Shown: in pieces, positions 5,556-7,900 of the stretch
Position numbering within the stretch: the stretch's first letter is position 1
Layout of the letters: every line of letters begins with the position of its first letter
Assembly (NCBI GenBank): GCA_934572365.1
Contig: CAKTKX010000059.1
Coordinates: forward strand, 1 to 7,900
DNA from: an uncultured Oscillospiraceae bacterium
GTDB lineage: Bacteria > Bacillota > Clostridia > Oscillospirales > Oscillospiraceae
Reading direction: 5' to 3'
DNA: 7,900 nucleotides
Notes under the pieces: generated by a model
Told to the model about the DNA's origin: nothing
Database searches by the model: none
Seen by the model: only the letters and a program-made list of their open reading frames with translations
Translations under genes and position numbers: made by a program

Positions 5556-6323
5556 CTATTGCGCTTCCAGAAGCGTTCGGGACAATGTAAGAATCCCCTC
5601 ATCCGGGAGACTGTTGGTGAGGATGACCTCGCCGGTTCCGTTTTCCAGGAGGTCTGCCTCCGCCAACCGGCGGCGGGTCTCCCGGGCGGTGCCGTCGCCG
5701 CCGTCCAAAAGGGCGACGCCGCTTCCCAGCACCCGGGAAATGGCCTTCGCCGCGAAGGGATAATGGGTACACCCCAGCACCACCTCGTCCAGCTTCCCCT
5801 GATAGGGGGCGAACAGCTCCCGCAGCAGGTTTTCCGCCTCCGGGGAATCCGCCTGCCCCCGCTCCACCAGCTCCACCAGCCCCGGTGCGGGGATTTTGTA
5901 GACCCGGCAGCTTTGGTCGTAGCGGTGCATCAGCGCTTCAAATTTTTCCTCCCGCAATGTCATGGGCGTGGCCATCACGCCGATGCCGCCGCCGTGGTAC
6001 CGGTCGTAGGCCAGCTTGAGGGCAGGCTCGATGCCGATGACGATGGTGTCCGGGTAGGCTTCCCGCAGGTCGTGAATGGCGGCGGAGGTCGCGGTGTTGC
6101 AGGCCACCACCAGCGCCTTGACCCCTCGGGTCATCAGACGCCGCGCCGCGGCGAAGGTAAGCGCTTCCACCTCGTCCTTGGTTTTGGTGCCGTAGGGGGC
6201 GTTGGCGGAGTCGCCGAAATAGAGATACCTCTCCCCGGGCATGAGGCGCCGCAGGTGCCGCAGTACGCTGATGCCGCCCACGCCGGAGTCAAAGACGGCA
6301 ATAAAATCTTCTTTGGTGTTCAT
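5556..6323 (-). CDS. murI: Glutamate racemase
   Basis: Converts L-glutamate to D-glutamate for peptidoglycan, in the cytoplasm and without a cofactor. The 255-aa protein has the family's two pseudo-symmetric halves: FDSGVGG at 11-17 (D12, S13), GDSANAPYG at 38-46, ACNTATS at 74-80 with catalytic C75, GIEPALK at 97-103, ATPMTLR at 118-124, and GCTHYPF at 184-190 with the second catalytic C185. All expected active-site residues are present, so the enzyme should be functional. The ATG at 6321-6323 has only a modest AGGTGA 4 nt upstream, so translation may be moderate. It is the first gene of the murI-udk-HAD-DUF89 operon, read from a good promoter about 50 nt upstream, with a GC-rich hairpin in the short leader. 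Confidence 0.96.
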   Translation of the reverse strand: MNTKEDFIAVFDSGVGGISVLRHLRRLMPGERYLYFGDSANAPYGTKTKDEVEALTFAAARRLMTRGVKALVVACNTATSAAIHDLREAYPDTIVIGIEPALKLAYDRYHGGGIGVMATPMTLREEKFEALMHRYDQSCRVYKIPAPGLVELVERGQADSPEAENLLRELFAPYQGKLDEVVLGCTHYPFAAKAISRVLGSGVALLDGGDGTARETRRRLAEADLLENGTGEVILTNSLPDEGILTLSRTLLEAQ

Positions 6324-6344
6324 GGCTTCACCTGGTCATCTTCC

Positions 6345-6366
6345 GGGGCGGGCGCGTGGCCGCCCC
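6345..6366 (-). promoter_or_regulatory. GC-rich hairpin in the murI leader
   Basis: In minus-strand RNA, GGGGCGG (6360-6366) pairs perfectly with CCGCCCC (6345-6351) around an 8-nt loop. It lies about 12 nt before the AGGTGA ribosome site of murI and right after the predicted transcript start. There is no U-tract, so it is not a terminator; it may stabilise the 5' end or affect initiation, which cannot be told from sequence. Confidence 0.4.
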
Positions 6367-6377
6367 ATGTTTTCTAT

Positions 6378-6406
6378 ATAGTATCAAATTTCCGCCGTTC
6401 TTTCAA
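6378..6406 (-). promoter_or_regulatory. SigA-type promoter of the murI operon
   Basis: On the minus strand TTGAAA (6401-6406) and TACTAT (6378-6383) are separated by exactly 17 nt. Initiation near 6371 would give a leader of about 48 nt before murI. The site lies just past the presumed terminator of the upstream zinc-ribbon gene, so the operon has its own start. Confidence 0.8.
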
Positions 6407-6447
6407 TGGCTCGTTGCTTTTTTCGTGGATTTTTTGGAAGCGAATGC

Positions 6448-6475
6448 TCCCCCGGCTGCTGATGCAGCCGGGGGA
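6448..6475 (-). terminator. Strong hairpin, probable terminator of the zinc-ribbon protein gene
   Basis: A perfect 12-bp stem (arms 6464-6475 and 6448-6459, 4-nt loop) starts 9 nt after the stop codon of the zinc-ribbon gene. On the minus strand it is followed by GAGCATTCGCTTCC rather than a clean U-run, so termination may be inefficient or the hairpin may mainly protect the 3' end. Position supports a terminator; the tail does not fully. Confidence 0.6.
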
Positions 6476-6483
6476 AGAAAACA

Positions 6484-7584
6484 CTATTTTGTAACGGGAA
6501 TGCTGACCCGCTTGCTTTCCAGCAAAAGCTCATCGGTGTCATGATCCAGGACGCCCAGCACCAGCTCCAGGGAGGTGATGTCCCGAACCCGCTCCACGCC
6601 CGCGTCATACAGCCACATTTCGCACTTGCCCCAGGCGTCCGGCGCAAGCTCGTCGAACAGGAACAGATCAGCGGATTCGCCGTTCACATAGGTTTCCATC
6701 GTGTAGAGCCAGATATTCCGCTCGGAATGATTCTCTACCCGGAACCGGAAGGCGCCGTCCTCGCAAAGCTCCCCCTCGCTGCCCGTGTAGGTAAGGGTGA
6801 TGCCCGCCTCCTCCAGAACCGTTGTGCCGCCGCTCTCCACCGACCGGACATTGTTCTTGTCTGCGCGCAGGGTAATGGGGGGCGTAGAGTCCAGCGGATT
6901 GTAGTCGCTGGCATCCGTCACTTCCAGGCAGAACGAGAGTTCGCCGATCGTTTCAATATTTCCGCTTTCAAGGTCGGTATCGTTGACCCAGATCGAGGTC
7001 ATTTCCTCCCGCCCCGCTTCCAGCAGGATGAAAAAGAGACGATCCTCCGTCATGTAGCCGTTGACGCAGTCCATGCTGCTCATGAGCATAACGTCCTTGT
7101 CCGAACCGTTGCGAACGTAGACGGGAATCTCCTCCGTGTATGTGTCCCCATCCCGCCAGTCGGCCACGGCCAGGATGCCGCCCTTATCGTACAGGACGGT
7201 CTGGTGGTGGAAATCCTCCGGGCGAATCACCGCTTCCGTCTCCCAGGTGTCCCCGTCGTCGCTCCACAGGGAGGACATGCTGCTCACTTTTTCGGTAATG
7301 AACTCCGTCAGCACGTACTGCGCCACCATGAACGCGGTTACGATCAGAATCGGCCAGAGCCACCTGGGGCTGGTCTTTTTCCGCCGGCCGGAATACTGCC
7401 TGCATTCTTTTTGCCGGGTGGGGACGCTCCGGCGGACGGGTCTGTCCTCGGGCTGCTCAATGATCAACGGCTCCCCCTCGTGGGTGTGCAGGCCGTGGGC
7501 GATTTCTTCGGTAAACGGCTCGTAGTAGCATTCCCGGCAACGCTTGCCGTTGTAGGGCGCGCCGCAGCAGGGGCATCTTTTCAT
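6484..7584 (-). CDS. Zinc-ribbon single-pass membrane protein with duplicated outer domain, function unknown
   Basis: I do not recognise a named family. The 366-aa protein opens with a compact zinc ribbon (CPCC at 4-7, CREC at 16-19; ligands C4, C7, C16, C19), followed by a charged linker with a basic patch RRKKTSPR at 67-74. One membrane helix spans about 75-95, and a large acidic part follows, predicted outside the cell. That part holds two similar beta-rich units, about 130-240 and 258-362: each has an aromatic/valine strand with VRNGSDKDV or VENHSERNI, then VNG, an acidic FFILLEAG or LFLFDELAP, an MTSIWV or CEMWLY strand, and a closing ELSFCLEV or SLELVLGV. The zinc ribbon inside and paired Ig-like modules outside recall Firmicute zinc-ribbon membrane proteins with DUF4352-like domains, but the assignment is open. 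It is a single gene with a weak ribosome site and its own candidate promoter. Confidence 0.85.
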   Translation of the reverse strand: MKRCPCCGAPYNGKRCRECYYEPFTEEIAHGLHTHEGEPLIIEQPEDRPVRRSVPTRQKECRQYSGRRKKTSPRWLWPILIVTAFMVAQYVLTEFITEKVSSMSSLWSDDGDTWETEAVIRPEDFHHQTVLYDKGGILAVADWRDGDTYTEEIPVYVRNGSDKDVMLMSSMDCVNGYMTEDRLFFILLEAGREEMTSIWVNDTDLESGNIETIGELSFCLEVTDASDYNPLDSTPPITLRADKNNVRSVESGGTTVLEEAGITLTYTGSEGELCEDGAFRFRVENHSERNIWLYTMETYVNGESADLFLFDELAPDAWGKCEMWLYDAGVERVRDITSLELVLGVLDHDTDELLLESKRVSIPVTK

Positions 7585-7640
7585 TTGGGTTCACACTTCC
7601 GCACCATCCGGTGCCGCCTTCCTTTTGGTTTCCAATTTTA

Positions 7641-7669
7641 ATTGTAACATAGGGGTCAACCCTCCGCAA
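7641..7669 (-). promoter_or_regulatory. Candidate promoter of the zinc-ribbon protein gene
   Basis: On the minus strand TACAAT (7641-7646) is a good -10 element; TTGCGG (7664-7669) 17 nt upstream is a weak -35. A TTGACC at 7654-7659 matches better but is spaced only 7 nt from the -10. Initiation near 7635 would give a leader of about 50 nt. Confidence 0.5.
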
Positions 7670-7730
7670 CAGCATGAACACGGGATTTTTTGCCGCTTCA
7701 CGGGAAACCTCCCTCTTTATGGCAAAACCG

Positions 7731-7759
7731 TTGCATTCTTCCGTCCGAAACGGTATAAT
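7731..7759 (+). promoter_or_regulatory. SigA-type promoter of the P1-family peptidase gene
   Basis: TTGCAT (7731-7736) and a perfect TATAAT (7754-7759) are separated by exactly 17 nt on the plus strand. Initiation near 7766 gives a very short leader holding the GGGAGG ribosome site (7775-7780). An inverted repeat ACCGTT (7727-7732) / AACGGT (7749-7754) overlaps both elements and could bind a regulator. Confidence 0.8.
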
Positions 7760-7787
7760 GTCAGAAAAACACTCGGGAGGAATTTTT

Positions 7788-7900
7788 ATGGATTTGAACA
7801 TCGGCCGCATGCCCCGGGGGCCGCGGAACTCCATCGCGGACGTGTCAGGCGTCCGCGTCGGCCACTGCACCGTGGACGATGAACGGCACAAAACCGGCGT
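7788..7900 (+). CDS. P1-family (DmpA/S58) peptidase, 5' end only
   Basis: Only 37 codons and two bases lie in the window. The ATG at 7788-7790 follows GGGAGG with 7 nt spacing and a strong promoter. The peptide contains NSIADVSGVRVGHCTV and then KTGV, which matches the conserved N-terminus of P1-family/DmpA-type proteins (N-x-I-T/A-D-V-x-G-V-x-V-G-H, followed by G-V-T-V/A in complete members). These are self-cleaving N-terminal-nucleophile hydrolases that release N-terminal residues from small peptides or amides (L-aminopeptidase/D-esterase). The cleavage site and catalytic serine lie beyond the edge, so activity cannot be judged. The closely related ornithine acetyltransferase fold is a less likely alternative. 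Confidence 0.82.
   Translation, partial: MDLNIGRMPRGPRNSIADVSGVRVGHCTVDDERHKTG

Noticed and set aside
6541..7641. Plus-strand open frame of 366 codons opposite the zinc-ribbon gene.
   Set aside because: No ribosome site or recognisable domains; the minus-strand gene has a zinc ribbon, a membrane helix and repeated domains, so this is a shadow.
7585..7787. Small open frames across the divergent intergenic region (for example plus-strand 7625-7882).
   Set aside because: They run through two convincing promoters and into the P1-family peptidase gene in the wrong frame, with no ribosome site or family similarity.

Overview
The window reads as a chromosomal core region from a fairly GC-rich Clostridia-type Firmicute (Oscillospiraceae/Ruminococcaceae-like). 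This rests on four things seen in the sequence: the rimP-nusA-ylxR-L7Ae gene order, a short NusA without C-terminal acidic repeats, strong AGGAGG ribosome binding sites with SigA-type promoters, and an ECF sigma/anti-sigma pair of a type I recall from gut Clostridia. The genus cannot be settled from the sequence alone. No RNA gene, CRISPR array, insertion sequence or prophage is visible.

Layout. Bases 1-1962 (minus strand) carry rimP, nusA, ylxR/rnpM and the start of an L7Ae-family gene, a translation/transcription operon that probably continues into infB. A near-consensus SigA promoter at 2087-2115 drives it, followed by a leader of about 120 nt with two hairpins. Bases 2116-2300 hold the divergent control region of the next operon. 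Bases 2301-3363 (plus strand) encode an ECF sigma factor and an overlapping membrane-anchored putative anti-sigma factor, closed by a bidirectional terminator at 3368-3407. Bases 3406-6323 (minus strand) form a compact operon, murI - udk - HAD phosphatase - DUF89 phosphatase, read from a promoter at 6378-6406. Bases 6484-7584 (minus strand) encode a zinc-ribbon, single-pass membrane protein with two repeated extracytoplasmic domains. A divergent control region (7585-7787) then leads into the 5' end of a P1-family (DmpA/S58) peptidase gene that runs off the window.

How the genes work together. The first operon serves ribosome maturation, transcription elongation and RNA binding. The sigma/anti-sigma pair is a self-contained envelope-signal module and has a candidate autoregulatory ECF promoter. 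The murI operon joins D-glutamate supply for peptidoglycan, pyrimidine nucleoside salvage and two phosphatases that may clean up sugar or nucleotide phosphates; that link is inference from gene order.

Most of the window is ordinary core genome. The points most worth a second look are the structured rimP leader with alternative pairing over the ribosome binding site, the tandem SigA/ECF-like promoters and palindrome before the sigma gene, a strong internal start site in the anti-sigma gene, and the uncharacterised zinc-ribbon protein with a duplicated outer domain.
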